This document shows positions 34,490-44,418 of a stretch of 64,000 nt of DNA, in pieces; within the stretch, counting starts at the first letter, position 1, and the number at the start of each line of letters is the position of its first letter. The notes below the pieces were generated by a model. The model was not told the DNA's origin. It saw only the letters and a program-made list of their open reading frames with translations, and did not search any database. Source of the stretch: Chloroflexota bacterium (GTDB lineage Bacteria > Chloroflexota > Dehalococcoidia > JACPEP01); contig JACPEP010000015.1 of NCBI GenBank assembly GCA_016183425.1, forward strand, positions 1-64,000, in the 5' to 3' direction. Position numbers and translations under genes: made by a program.

Positions 34490-34631
34490 TTCGTAGACTT
34501 GTGGGTCATTCTTAGGGTTGTCAGATAAGGAGGACGTGGGGGGAGAGGAAAGAGAGGTCACGGCATTACATTCTTGGGAGCTTGGACCAAAACTGGCCCC
34601 GGTTGTGGCCTGTAGAGAGAAGGAGGTTCTC

Positions 34632-36296
34632 GTGTTAGACGATACCAACTATTGGAGTAGCTTGTGGTGCCGGCCCGTGAGTCGTCGCCAGGTTTTGAGA
34701 CTGGCCAGCCGCACGGGTATGGGCCTGGCCGGGGTGGCTTTGCTGGGCTGCGCCGCCCCCTCCGCCCCTGCCACCAAAGCCCCCCCCGGCCCACCCGCGC
34801 CGGCGGCCACCCCTACCCCACCCCAACCGGTCTACGGCGGAACCTTGATCCAGGGCACCTCCAACAACATGGGCCTGGATCCCCACATCGGAATACTTAC
34901 TGGCTATGACCGGATCGCCCAATATCTCGTGTATAACAGCTTAATACACGACTCCAAAGAATCGAAGCTGGAGCCGGAGCTGGCCACCTCCTGGGAGATC
35001 CCGGATTTGACCACCTTTATTTTCAAGCTCCGCCCCGACCCCATCAAGTTCCACGACGGCGCTGACTTCAACGCTCAGGCGGTAAAGCTCACCTTCGACC
35101 GCGTCCTGGAGGAAGGCTTCAAGCCCACCGGAGCGCGGGAGCTCTCACAACTCCTCAAATCCACTCAGGTGGTGGACGACAGGACCGTAAAGGTGACCAT
35201 CAAATCCCCCAATCCGGAGTTCCTGGGCCAAGCCCTAGCTAAGGGAGAGCAGGCATTCATTATATCGCCTTTGGCTCCGGCCAAGTACAAAAATGACCTG
35301 AGGCAGTTCGGGGTAGGCACCGGCCCCTTCGTCTCCAAGGAGTGGGTCCTGGACGACCATATCACTGTGGAGAAATTCCCCGGCTACTGGCAGAAGGGCC
35401 TCCCCTATCTGGATCGGGTCAACTGGCGCATCGTCCTGGACCCCCTGGTGCACCAGACCATGCTCAAGACGGGAGATATCCACTTCGTCTTGGATATTCC
35501 GGTCAAGGATGTGGCCCCTCTGAAGGCCGACCCCAACATCGTGGTTAAGATAGAGCCTGGGGTGAAGCGCAAGACCGTCGACTTCAACATGGTGAAGGAG
35601 CCTTTTTCCAAAAAGGCGGCCCGTCAGGCCCTGGCCTACGCCGTGGATAGAAAGGCCATGGTGGATGCCATATATCAGGGCGTGGCCCCCGTTGCCGACG
35701 GCATCTATCCCCCTTCCCATTGGGCCTATGACCCTACGGTGAAGGGCTACCCTTACGACCCTCAGAAGGCCAAGGAGAAGCTGGTGGAGGCGGGCTACCC
35801 CAACGGGTTCGAGTTCAAGGCGGTGACCGCTCCGGTGCGTCCCGACGAGGTTCAGGCCTGCGAGATCCTGCAGAGCATGCTGGCCAAGGTGGGCATTAAG
35901 ATGGACTTCCAGGTGGTAGAGAACGCCCGGAAGATGGACATCTGGTACAATGATACCAAAGAGTTCGACGCCATTGTAACCGAGGCCGGCGACTCCACCC
36001 AACCTATCACCCTCATAAAGAACTACTACACCCGGTTGTCTGGTAGGTCCAAACATAGCGACGTCCCCTTTCCGGAGCTGGAGGATCTGCTGGCCAAGGC
36101 CACAAACACCTACAACATAGATGAGCAGCGTCCCTTTCTCCAGAAGGCGGACCGGCTCATCACTGAGAACGTGTGGTCAGAGTGGAGCTACGCCTATGGC
36201 GTGAATATTTTCGCTTACCGTAAAAACGTCATGAACTACGAGCACGGTGCCCATCCCTACGCCGCTCGTTTCCGCAAGGTGTGGCTCTCTAAGTAG
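34632..36296 (+). CDS. Tat-exported solute-binding lipoprotein SBP2
   Basis: 554 residues, SBP_bac_5 family, closest in the window to SBP1 (shared FHDGADFNAQAVK and KKAARQALAYAVDRK). Tat motif SRRQVLRLAS, lipobox GVALLGC, Pro/Ala linker. GTG 34632 is chosen because AAGGAGG lies seven bases upstream and the N-terminus then matches SBP1 (MLxDTNxW); an in-frame ATG at 34518 would add an implausible acidic extension. It ends the series begun at B1. No transport permease accompanies it. Confidence 0.88.
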   Translation: MLDDTNYWSSLWCRPVSRRQVLRLASRTGMGLAGVALLGCAAPSAPATKAPPGPPAPAATPTPPQPVYGGTLIQGTSNNMGLDPHIGILTGYDRIAQYLVYNSLIHDSKESKLEPELATSWEIPDLTTFIFKLRPDPIKFHDGADFNAQAVKLTFDRVLEEGFKPTGARELSQLLKSTQVVDDRTVKVTIKSPNPEFLGQALAKGEQAFIISPLAPAKYKNDLRQFGVGTGPFVSKEWVLDDHITVEKFPGYWQKGLPYLDRVNWRIVLDPLVHQTMLKTGDIHFVLDIPVKDVAPLKADPNIVVKIEPGVKRKTVDFNMVKEPFSKKAARQALAYAVDRKAMVDAIYQGVAPVADGIYPPSHWAYDPTVKGYPYDPQKAKEKLVEAGYPNGFEFKAVTAPVRPDEVQACEILQSMLAKVGIKMDFQVVENARKMDIWYNDTKEFDAIVTEAGDSTQPITLIKNYYTRLSGRSKHSDVPFPELEDLLAKATNTYNIDEQRPFLQKADRLITENVWSEWSYAYGVNIFAYRKNVMNYEHGAHPYAARFRKVWLSK

Positions 36297-36458
36297 GGGC
36301 TAATGGTAGCCATGTTGACCCTTGCTCTCGGTGTCTATAAGTCCAGGAGTGCAAGATCCGAATACTTTCTCTAATGCGTATAGGAGTGTAGAATCGACGA
36401 GTATGTCCCTTTGACATAGCAGGAAACTGATGTATGTTCCCACTGTATTGGGTTGGGA

Positions 36459-36496
36459 GGCCCCCCCTAATTCGGGAGCCGATATACTTTCTCTAA
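36459..36496 (+). pseudogene. 3' remnant of a type-A amidinotransferase-fold gene
   Basis: GGCCCCCCCTAATTCGGGAG and the following bases to 36496 match the last codons of A3 (GPLIREPIYFL-stop). The similarity continues past the stop for ~50 bp (GGACTTGTGGGT ... AGATAAGGAGG). A shorter, weaker copy is at 36356-36380. The rest of the 36297-36660 gap has no gene. Confidence 0.6.
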
Positions 36497-36660
36497 TTCG
36501 TGGACTTGTGGGTAGGGTCATTCTTAGAGTTGGTAGATAAGGAGGGTGCTGGGAAAAAGAAGATGTGCATATCAATAGGTTATCTTATCCGTGTTCGGGC
36601 TACATCTGCCAGTATTTTGGAAGATGAGCTTCCGAGGGTGAAAAGAGAAAGGAGAACCCC

Positions 36661-38364
36661 GTGAAAGGAAGAGGCAACTACTGGACTCAAGGGCTTCATC
36701 GAGCCTATACGCGGCGGCAGGTGCTCGGGGGAGCGGTCAAGGCTGGGTTAGGGTTAACTGGGCTTTCTATTCTCGGTTGTGCCGCCACGCCAGCCGCTTC
36801 CACTCCCACCAAAGCCCCGGCGGCTCCACCAAGCCCCGCCACGCCTACTGTGGCGGCTCCACGAGCCACGCCCACCCCGGCGGCTAAGGTCTTGGACCAG
36901 CTTGTGGTGGCCTTAGGCAGAGACATCCCGACCCTAGACGGCCACCCGCAGCCGACCCACGCCGATGGCGCTAACTTTTATGACCTGGTCTACGATGCCC
37001 TTACGGTTTTGGACCGAGACTTCAAACTTGCTCCTAGCCTGGCCACCAGTTGGAAACCCAGCCCCGATGGCAAGGTCTGGGAGGTCAAGCTGAGGACAGG
37101 GGTCAAGTTCCACAACGGCGAAGAGTTCGATGCCGAGACGGTGAAATTCAATATCGAACGAACCCAAAAACCGGAGTTGAAAGCCGGCCAGCTCATCTAC
37201 TGGAAAGACGTTGGGGTGGAGGTGGTGGCCAAGGATACGGTGCGTATTATCTATAAAGAGCCCTATCCCCTGCTGCCCAACCGATTAGCCCTTGTCAATG
37301 TGGTTCCCCGGCAGTACATCCAAGCGAATGGGGACAAGATCATGGCCGAGAAGCCGATAGGCACCGGGCCCTACAAATTTGTCAAATGGGTGAAAGACGA
37401 CAATTTTGAGATAGAGTGGGCGGGCACCAGCCACTTTCGGGTGGCGAACCCCCCGGCTAAGAGGATTATCCACAAGGTGATACCCGCCGAAATCGGCCGC
37501 ATCGCTGCTCTCAAGACGGGTCTCGTCGACATCATCTCAAGCGTCGCGCCTGAACTGTTAAAAGAGATAACCGATGACCCCAATCTGGGTGCGCTTGTGC
37601 AACCCGCCAGCAGCGTTCCTCACATCTCGATCAGCTTGTTTAAAGAGGGGCCCCTTCGAGACAAACGAGTGCGCCAAGCCCTAAACTACGCCATTGACCG
37701 CCAGACCATCGTCAAAGAGCTCTTCGGTGGCCTGTATTCAGTAATGAATACGCTTGCCATTCCCCTGTGTTTTGGCTACGACGCCACCGTTCCGGGTTAC
37801 CCCTATGACCCCAAGAAGGCCAAGGATCTCCTGGCCGAGGCCGGGTACCCTAAGGGCTTTGAAATGGTGTACACTCTCCCTTCAAGGGCCTATCCCAAGT
37901 ATAAGGAATACAACCAGGCCATTGCCAACTACTGGGGGGAGATCGGGGTCAAGACCACCATTAAGCCTGAGACGGCCTCGCCCTCGGAGTGGGCCCTGCC
38001 TTTGCGGCGGGATAACAAGGGGCCAGATGGGGTTTACGCTGGTGCCGGGTCTTGCGGGGGTACCTTCGACATGGAGGACGTGCTGGGGACCTCCCTTGTC
38101 AACTGGGACCCCAAGGCTGGGACGGGAAACACCCAATACATAGAAGATGCCGAACTGGACCGGCTCATTATGGCCACCAAGACCACCGTTGACCCGGAGG
38201 CGAGGCGGAAGTTGTTCGCTCAGGCCCTGCGACGCATCAACGAGGAGGCTTACGCCATATCCTTGTGGACCATGACCTACAACCAAGGCTACAACAAGAA
38301 GAAGATCAAGGTTTTCCGCCCTCGGGGTTATATCCTGGCCCCCTGGGATATCGAGGTTGCCTGA
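36661..38364 (+). CDS. Tat-exported solute-binding lipoprotein SBP3
   Basis: 567 residues, SBP_bac_5 family but of a different subgroup from SBP1/2. Tat-like motif TRRQVLGGAV, lipobox GLSILGC, long Ala/Pro/Thr linker (about 42-75). Family segments: WEVKLRTGVKFHNGEEFDAETVKFNIER, IGTGPYKFVKWVKDD and DKRVRQALNYAIDRQTI. It is nearer to SBP6 (FHNGEEF) than to SBP1. It starts at GTG with AAAGGAG upstream. The divergence implies a different ligand from SBP1/2. Confidence 0.88.
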   Translation: MKGRGNYWTQGLHRAYTRRQVLGGAVKAGLGLTGLSILGCAATPAASTPTKAPAAPPSPATPTVAAPRATPTPAAKVLDQLVVALGRDIPTLDGHPQPTHADGANFYDLVYDALTVLDRDFKLAPSLATSWKPSPDGKVWEVKLRTGVKFHNGEEFDAETVKFNIERTQKPELKAGQLIYWKDVGVEVVAKDTVRIIYKEPYPLLPNRLALVNVVPRQYIQANGDKIMAEKPIGTGPYKFVKWVKDDNFEIEWAGTSHFRVANPPAKRIIHKVIPAEIGRIAALKTGLVDIISSVAPELLKEITDDPNLGALVQPASSVPHISISLFKEGPLRDKRVRQALNYAIDRQTIVKELFGGLYSVMNTLAIPLCFGYDATVPGYPYDPKKAKDLLAEAGYPKGFEMVYTLPSRAYPKYKEYNQAIANYWGEIGVKTTIKPETASPSEWALPLRRDNKGPDGVYAGAGSCGGTFDMEDVLGTSLVNWDPKAGTGNTQYIEDAELDRLIMATKTTVDPEARRKLFAQALRRINEEAYAISLWTMTYNQGYNKKKIKVFRPRGYILAPWDIEVA

Positions 38365-38595
38365 TCCTACCGGAGATATTGCCTGGTGACGGCCATTTAG
38401 GAACCTGAGACATCGGGGTTATTGAGTCCCGACTATTCAGTGGGTATCATAGTGGAGGCGGCGTTAAGCCGGCGTTGTCTGGAGCACCGCGGCGTGGAGC
38501 GGGGAATATCTAGATAAGAAGGGGTCTTTCGTCGTGCTCGGCGGCAAGGTCGTTTGGACGCCAGGTTGTAATCTTGTAGAAGGGAGAGAGGGACT

Positions 38596-39861
38596 ATGAA
38601 GCGAGTTGTGGTGGTGGGGGGTGGCTTTGCCGGCTGCTCGGCAGCAGTGACGGCGGCCCGGGCGGGCGCCCAGACTATCCTCATCGAACGCAAGAACACC
38701 CTCTCCGGGCTGGGGCCATGGACGGGGCACATCGTAACCTGGGTAGCCCGTCAGGAGACCAAGCTCCTGGGGGGCGGAGGCAAAGACGTTCTGGAGGCTC
38801 TGGAATCGGTCACTATCCATGAGGGCAGTGCCCTGGGAGCACCCGCTCATGTCATCGCCTTTGACGCTACTCGCAGCGACGCCCTCATGGAGCAGGTAGT
38901 GAGCGAAGGTGGGGTGGAGATTATCTTCAAACGGCGGGTGGTAGATGTGGTGCGGGATGGGGAGCAGGTGACGGCCGTCACCTTGGATGATGGCACTCGC
39001 ATCCCGGGCGACGCCTTTGTGGACGCCACCGGCAAAGGCGGCGGTATAGATGTCTGTGAAAAGTACGGCCAGGGATGTGTGGTGTGCATGGTTCAGTGCC
39101 CCATGTGGGGGGATCGGGTGAGCCTCTCCGAGCGGGCGGGGGTGCCCGATGTGAGCACAGGCCGGGAGGCCTCTTACCTGGGGGCGGTGTTGGCCGCCAT
39201 GGAGAGTCTGTCTCCGGATGTACAGCGGAAGATACTGGCTGGGGAGGCGGGCTACTCCTACCATCCCCTGCCTCCGGAGATGGTGAACATGGACGTGACC
39301 GCCTATTGGCGTCGGCCGGAGCGTCCGCCTACCACCACCCTATTCAAGCCCAACATTGAGATCCTCCACATGCCTTACGCCAAGATATACCGTCCCAATA
39401 TGCCCCAAGCCCTGTATCGTCGCCTCCCCGGATTCGAAAACATCTGGTTCGTCAATCCCATGGCGGCAGGGGACGGCCAGGCCGTGCAACTGGACGGCAT
39501 GGCTCCTCACGACAACACCCTTAAGGTGAACGGGCTGGCCAATCTCTTTTGTGCCGGGGTGCGAGCAGGGCGCTACGACGCCTTTGTGGAGTGCATCTTC
39601 ACCGGAGACCTGGCGGGCTACAACGCCGCCCGGTCGGCCCACGACATGCCCCTTATGGAGCTGCCGGAGACCACCGTGATGGGACTATTCCTGTCCCGTA
39701 TCAACGAACGCCACACTTACTCCGATTGGCCTCTGGGCACTGCCACCGCGCCCGCCTCTGCCCTCTATCGGGAATACGGCCTGGACACCGCAGACATGAA
39801 CCGCATTAGGGCTCGCGTGGAGGCGGCTGGGCTGACGGGAATCTACACCCGAAAGCTATAG
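38596..39861 (+). CDS. FAD-dependent oxidoreductase with Cys-rich segment
   Basis: 421-residue flavoprotein. The dinucleotide-binding motif VVGGGFAGCSAA (residues 6-17) and the FVDATGKGGG motif near 145 define the FAD_oxidored/GidA-like fold. A cluster CVVCMVQCPMWGD just after it could bind an Fe-S cluster or metal. A second FAD motif (LFCAGVRAGRYDAF) is near the C-terminus. GGGAGAGAGGG precedes the ATG. It lies between SBP3 and SBP4, and a molybdenum hydroxylase follows, so it probably oxidises an intermediate of the same pathway. Substrate unknown. Confidence 0.8.
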   Translation: MKRVVVVGGGFAGCSAAVTAARAGAQTILIERKNTLSGLGPWTGHIVTWVARQETKLLGGGGKDVLEALESVTIHEGSALGAPAHVIAFDATRSDALMEQVVSEGGVEIIFKRRVVDVVRDGEQVTAVTLDDGTRIPGDAFVDATGKGGGIDVCEKYGQGCVVCMVQCPMWGDRVSLSERAGVPDVSTGREASYLGAVLAAMESLSPDVQRKILAGEAGYSYHPLPPEMVNMDVTAYWRRPERPPTTTLFKPNIEILHMPYAKIYRPNMPQALYRRLPGFENIWFVNPMAAGDGQAVQLDGMAPHDNTLKVNGLANLFCAGVRAGRYDAFVECIFTGDLAGYNAARSAHDMPLMELPETTVMGLFLSRINERHTYSDWPLGTATAPASALYREYGLDTADMNRIRARVEAAGLTGIYTRKL

Positions 39862-39976
39862 CCGGCCTTGTTCAGTTCCCCAGGATGGAAAGGAGAGAGA
39901 TGGGAAAATAGAGAGGGTGGTATAACATTCGTCTATACCCCGGTACTGGAGAAAGTAGAAAGTAAGGAGGAACAAA

Positions 39977-41584
39977 ATGGAAGAACAGAACTACTGGGTT
40001 GACATTTCCAGAAGGCGGCTGTCCCGCCGCCAGGTGCTGAAGGGCGCCGCCCGGGTGGGGCTGGGTGTGGTCGGGATTAGCATTCTCGGCTGCGCCGTCC
40101 CCGTTACCACCACAACTGGCGGCACCTTGCGCATGGCTCAAAAAAGTATGACTGGTCAGGATCCACCCAACCCCATGAGTGGCTACGACAAGTACCAGAC
40201 CATCAATATGTACCAGGGTCTGCTGTCCCAGGACGCGAAAGGAAATCTGGTCCCGGCGCTGGCCCTGTCGTATGAGGTCCCGGAGCCAACGGTGGTGGTG
40301 TGGAAGCTAAGAAAGGGAGTTAAGTTCCACGACGGCACCGATTTCAATGCTCAAGCGGTAAAAGTGAACGCCGACCGTCTGTTGAATCCAGAGTCTAAAA
40401 TGCGAAGGCGTTCCAGGTTGACAACCTCGGCCAAAAGCGCAGATGTGATAGATGACTATACCGTCAAATATAACCTCGTGCCGCCTGGTGCCGCTAGCAT
40501 CTTTAGCTTGGCGTCCGTTGTCGATTTAGGCATGGTATCTCCCACGGCTATGAAAGAGAACAAGAACGATTTTAGGCAGCGGGGCGTCGGTACCGGGCCT
40601 TTTGAGTTCCATGAGTGGGTTCTGGACAACCGCGTCGCCATCAAGAAGTTTGTCAACTATTGGGATAAGGGCCGACCCTATCTAGATCAAGTCATCAGTA
40701 GGGTCGTTCCTGATCAAACCGTGGCCAATACCATGTTGAAGGCTGGGGAGCTGGATCTTCTCCCTGAGCTGGAACCCAAAGATGTGGCCGTGCTGAAAAC
40801 CGACCCGAATTTGGAGGTACAACTGGCCGTTGCTACCAGTCGCATGGAGCTGATGCTGGATCACAGGGAAGGCCCCTTCAAGAACAAAGCCCTCCGCCAA
40901 GCACTGGCCTATGCCATCGACAAAGAGTCCATTGCTAAAGGGGTATTTATGGGACAGAACCCGGTGGCCCAGGGCTTCTTTGCCCCATCCCTATGGGTTC
41001 ATAACCCCAACATCCGCGGCTATCCGTATGACCTGGCTAAAGCAAAGGAGAAGCTGAAGGAAGGTGGTGCCCCGGATGGGTTCTCCTTCACCGTGATCCT
41101 TGGTACCGAGCGAGCCACGGATATGATGATGGCAGAAGCCATGAAAGAAATGTTGGCAAAGGCCGGTATCAAGTTGGAACTGATGGTGGTGGAGCAAGCT
41201 CAAGTCAGTTCTTTCTGGAGTACCAAGGGGAAGGTCCCGCCCCACGCCAGGATTTCGGAGAGCGGCAGTGGAACCATCGACCCGCATCAGATCATGGAGA
41301 GTAACATGCATCCAGCATGGGGCAGTCAACCCCAGGCTAGAATCGCCGAGGCGTCAGATAAGGCCCTGGAAGCGATGTTAGTGAAGGCTAACGCAACCTA
41401 CGACCGAGAGGAACGTAAGAAGCTCTACTGGGAAATAGAAAAGAAGGTTGTGGAGGACGTGTATAGCGCCCTAGAAATCGTGTTTAGCGTCGGCCGAGTA
41501 GCCTATCGAAAAAAACTCAAGGGTTTTGTCCCCAGCTTCGACGTTGATGTCACCTACTTTGGGGACGCATGGCTTCAGAAGTAG
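39977..41584 (+). CDS. Tat-exported solute-binding lipoprotein SBP4
   Basis: 535 residues, SBP_bac_5 family. Tat motif SRRQVLKGAA, lipobox GISILGC; the usual Pro/Thr linker is almost absent (VPVTTTTGG). Family segments are VWKLRKGVKFHDGTDFNAQAVKVNADRLL and NKALRQALAYAIDKESI. GTAAGGAGG precedes the ATG. Located between the FAD enzyme and the molybdenum hydroxylase, so these three genes may share a substrate. Confidence 0.88.
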   Translation: MEEQNYWVDISRRRLSRRQVLKGAARVGLGVVGISILGCAVPVTTTTGGTLRMAQKSMTGQDPPNPMSGYDKYQTINMYQGLLSQDAKGNLVPALALSYEVPEPTVVVWKLRKGVKFHDGTDFNAQAVKVNADRLLNPESKMRRRSRLTTSAKSADVIDDYTVKYNLVPPGAASIFSLASVVDLGMVSPTAMKENKNDFRQRGVGTGPFEFHEWVLDNRVAIKKFVNYWDKGRPYLDQVISRVVPDQTVANTMLKAGELDLLPELEPKDVAVLKTDPNLEVQLAVATSRMELMLDHREGPFKNKALRQALAYAIDKESIAKGVFMGQNPVAQGFFAPSLWVHNPNIRGYPYDLAKAKEKLKEGGAPDGFSFTVILGTERATDMMMAEAMKEMLAKAGIKLELMVVEQAQVSSFWSTKGKVPPHARISESGSGTIDPHQIMESNMHPAWGSQPQARIAEASDKALEAMLVKANATYDREERKKLYWEIEKKVVEDVYSALEIVFSVGRVAYRKKLKGFVPSFDVDVTYFGDAWLQK

Positions 41585-41682
41585 GCGACCTAAGTTGGGC
41601 TTTGCTCTTACCCGGAGCGTGAAGTTGTGACGACATAAGATATGCTTTGTTGGCGGATACCTACTAGATAGGAGAAGGTTTG

Positions 41683-44418
41683 ATGCTTGTTTCCTTTGTC
41701 CTCAACGGAGAGAAACGGAAGCTAGAGGTGGAGCCGCGGCGAAGCCTGCTTCGTGTGCTGCGGGATGACCTGCGCCTCACCGGCACCAAAGAGGGGTGCG
41801 ACGGCGGGGAGTGCGGCTCCTGCACGGTATTGATGGACGGTAAGGCGACCATGTCTTGCCGCCTCCCCATCGCCAGGGTGGAGGGAAAAGAGATCCAGAC
41901 CATTGAGAACCTGGGAACGCCGGAGGGACTGCACCCGCTGCAGGAGGCCTTTGTGGAGCTGGGGGCCATTCAATGCGGCTTCTGCACCCCAGGAATGATA
42001 ATGCAAGCTCAGGCCATTCTACAAGCCACCCCCAACCCCACCCGAGAGGACGTGGTGCGACGGCTATCCCGAAACCTGTGTCGGTGCACCGGCTACGTCC
42101 GCATAATCGACGCCATCCTTTATGCTGCCCACCTCATGAGAGGCGGAGAGCGGCGGCCTAAGGCGGAGGAAGGCAAGATAATCGGGGCCAGCGTCGAGAG
42201 GGTGGACTTTCGGGATAAGGTTACCGGTCGCTTCGTCTTCGCTGGCGACCAGTTCATAGACAGTATGCTCCATCTCAAGCTTCTCCGCAGCCCCCATAAT
42301 CACGCCATTATTCGCAGCATAGACACCGGGGAAGCGGAAAGGCTGCCCGGCGTGGTGGCCGTTCTTACCGCTAAGGACATCCCAGGGAGCAGTACGATAC
42401 AAGGTGGCCGTCCCCAGGCCCGTATCTTCGCTACCGACCGGGCTCGCTTCATGGGCGAGGGGATAGTGGCAGTAGTTGCCGAGACCGCGGAGATAGGTAC
42501 CGAGGCCCTTTCCCGAATAAAAGTGGACTACGAGCCCCTGCCCGCCGTCTTTGACCAGGTGGAAGCCCTGAAACCCGATGCCCCTGCCCTCCACCCAAAT
42601 GGCAACCTGGACCACGTCTTGCGAGTCATCAAGGGGGACGTAGAGCAGGGTTTCGCCCATGCAGACGTCATCGTGGAGAACACCTATATAACCCCCTTTC
42701 GGGAGCACGCCTATTTGGAGCCGGAGGCGGGCATCGCCTATCGGGATGGAGATGGCCGTATTGTGGTGCAGAGCGCCATCGCTCATCCCTACCGGGGGCA
42801 GGGAGCCGTGGCCGCTGCCCTGGGGATTGAGCTGGACAAGGTGAGAATCAAAGCCGTCCCCGTGGGGGGTAACTTCGGCGGCAAAGGGGGCGATTTCTAC
42901 CTTCCCTGCCTTTTGGCCCTGGCCGTACACAAAACGGGACGTCCGGTGAAGATGGTATTCAGCCGGGAGGAATCCCTTCTCGGTAGCTCCAAGGGCTTTC
43001 CCTTCCACATGACCTATCGCATGGGGGCAACCAAGGAGGGCAAGCTGGTTGCCCTCCAGGCGGACATCATCGGCAACAACGGCTCCTCTCCCGGCGGCTA
43101 CAATCCGGGGGCGGTGCCCACCTTCGCCGCCGCTCACGCCACTGGGCCCTACTTTGTGCCCAACGTTCGGGTGGAGGTCAAGGTGGTCTGTACAAATAGC
43201 CCCAAAGCGGCTTCCTTTCGGGGCTTTGAAGCTCCCCAGCTAGGCTTCGCCGTGGAGTCCCAGATGCAGCTTTTGGCGGAGAAACTGGGTATGGATCCCG
43301 TAGAGTTTCGTCACCGCAATGCCTTGGAGGTGGGACTGACTACAGGCACCGGCCACCTCTTGGACGAGAGCGTGGGCGTCAAGCAGATTCTGGACACCAT
43401 TCGTCCTCACTTCGCGGCGGCTATGCAAGCTAAGGCCAGCCCTAAAGACGGCGCTGTTAAGCGGGGGGTGGGCCTGGGGTGCGTCTGGCATGGTTACGGT
43501 GGACAGACCCTGGAGCCGGTAGGGGGAGCCGTGGAGCTTCTGGAAGATGGGAGAGTGCGGGTGTACACCGGGGCTACGGATCTGGGACAGGGTTCCCTGA
43601 CCACCATCGCCCAGATAGCCGCCGAGGAGATGGGGGTGCCTTTTGCCGCCATAGACCTTCTCTTCGCCGACACCCTGCTGGTTCCCTACCCCGCCAGTAC
43701 CGGCGGTCAGAAAACTACCTATATGTGTGGCATGGCGGTGAAGCAGGCGGCCGCCAAACTGAAGGAGGTGCTTCTGAAGGTAGGCGCCGAGGTTTTGGAA
43801 GAGAAGCTGGAGAACGTCCGGTTGGAGAAGGGCTCCCTTTTCTCCATCGCTGACCCTTCCCAGCGCCTCAGCCTGGAGCGGCTGGCGGCCTTGGGCCGGG
43901 GAAAGGGCATCCCCTTGAAGCATGAGGGGGGCTATGCCTGGCGCTTATATAAGCCCATAGATCAGTATACTGGTCAAGGGATACTATGCACCTTCTTCGG
44001 CTACGCCGTCCAGATGGCGGAGGTGGAGGTGAACACCCGCACGGGCCATGTCCAGGTGCTCCGGATAGTCCATGTGGGAGATGTGGGAAAGGTGCTGCAT
44101 CCTCAGAACCTGGCCAGCCAGGTAGAGGGTGGGGCGGTCATGGGGCTGGGCTTTGCCCTCATGGAAAATTTTGTCCCTGGCCAAAGCCGTGGCTTCGATG
44201 ATTACCGTATCCCCACCACCAGGGACGCCCCGCCGGAGATCGTATCCTTGTTCGTGGAAGACCCGGTGCCCAGCGGCCCCTTTGGGGCCAAGGGAGCGGT
44301 GGAGATGACGGGCAGCCCCACCGCCCCCGCCATCATCAATGCCATCGCCGACGCCATAGGGGTGAGAATCCGGGAGCTTCCCGCCACGCCGGACAGAATA
44401 CGGCGAACTTTGGCATAG
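41683..44418 (+). CDS. Molybdenum hydroxylase (aldehyde/xanthine oxidase family), fused
   Basis: 911 residues, the size and layout of the single-chain aldehyde oxidoreductase of Desulfovibrio. A plant-type [2Fe-2S] domain (C39, C44, C47, C59) is followed by a second [2Fe-2S] domain (C98, C101, C133, C135) and the two-part molybdopterin domain with no FAD domain. Cofactor motifs include GGNFGGKGG, SFRGFEAPQ and TDLGQG; the catalytic Glu874 lies in GAKGAVEM. It hydroxylates an aldehyde or N-heterocycle, and which one is not readable. GGAGAAGG stands eight bases before ATG 41683; TTG 41680 is the alternative. Downstream of SBP4 by 98 bp. Confidence 0.9.
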   Translation: MLVSFVLNGEKRKLEVEPRRSLLRVLRDDLRLTGTKEGCDGGECGSCTVLMDGKATMSCRLPIARVEGKEIQTIENLGTPEGLHPLQEAFVELGAIQCGFCTPGMIMQAQAILQATPNPTREDVVRRLSRNLCRCTGYVRIIDAILYAAHLMRGGERRPKAEEGKIIGASVERVDFRDKVTGRFVFAGDQFIDSMLHLKLLRSPHNHAIIRSIDTGEAERLPGVVAVLTAKDIPGSSTIQGGRPQARIFATDRARFMGEGIVAVVAETAEIGTEALSRIKVDYEPLPAVFDQVEALKPDAPALHPNGNLDHVLRVIKGDVEQGFAHADVIVENTYITPFREHAYLEPEAGIAYRDGDGRIVVQSAIAHPYRGQGAVAAALGIELDKVRIKAVPVGGNFGGKGGDFYLPCLLALAVHKTGRPVKMVFSREESLLGSSKGFPFHMTYRMGATKEGKLVALQADIIGNNGSSPGGYNPGAVPTFAAAHATGPYFVPNVRVEVKVVCTNSPKAASFRGFEAPQLGFAVESQMQLLAEKLGMDPVEFRHRNALEVGLTTGTGHLLDESVGVKQILDTIRPHFAAAMQAKASPKDGAVKRGVGLGCVWHGYGGQTLEPVGGAVELLEDGRVRVYTGATDLGQGSLTTIAQIAAEEMGVPFAAIDLLFADTLLVPYPASTGGQKTTYMCGMAVKQAAAKLKEVLLKVGAEVLEEKLENVRLEKGSLFSIADPSQRLSLERLAALGRGKGIPLKHEGGYAWRLYKPIDQYTGQGILCTFFGYAVQMAEVEVNTRTGHVQVLRIVHVGDVGKVLHPQNLASQVEGGAVMGLGFALMENFVPGQSRGFDDYRIPTTRDAPPEIVSLFVEDPVPSGPFGAKGAVEMTGSPTAPAIINAIADAIGVRIRELPATPDRIRRTLA

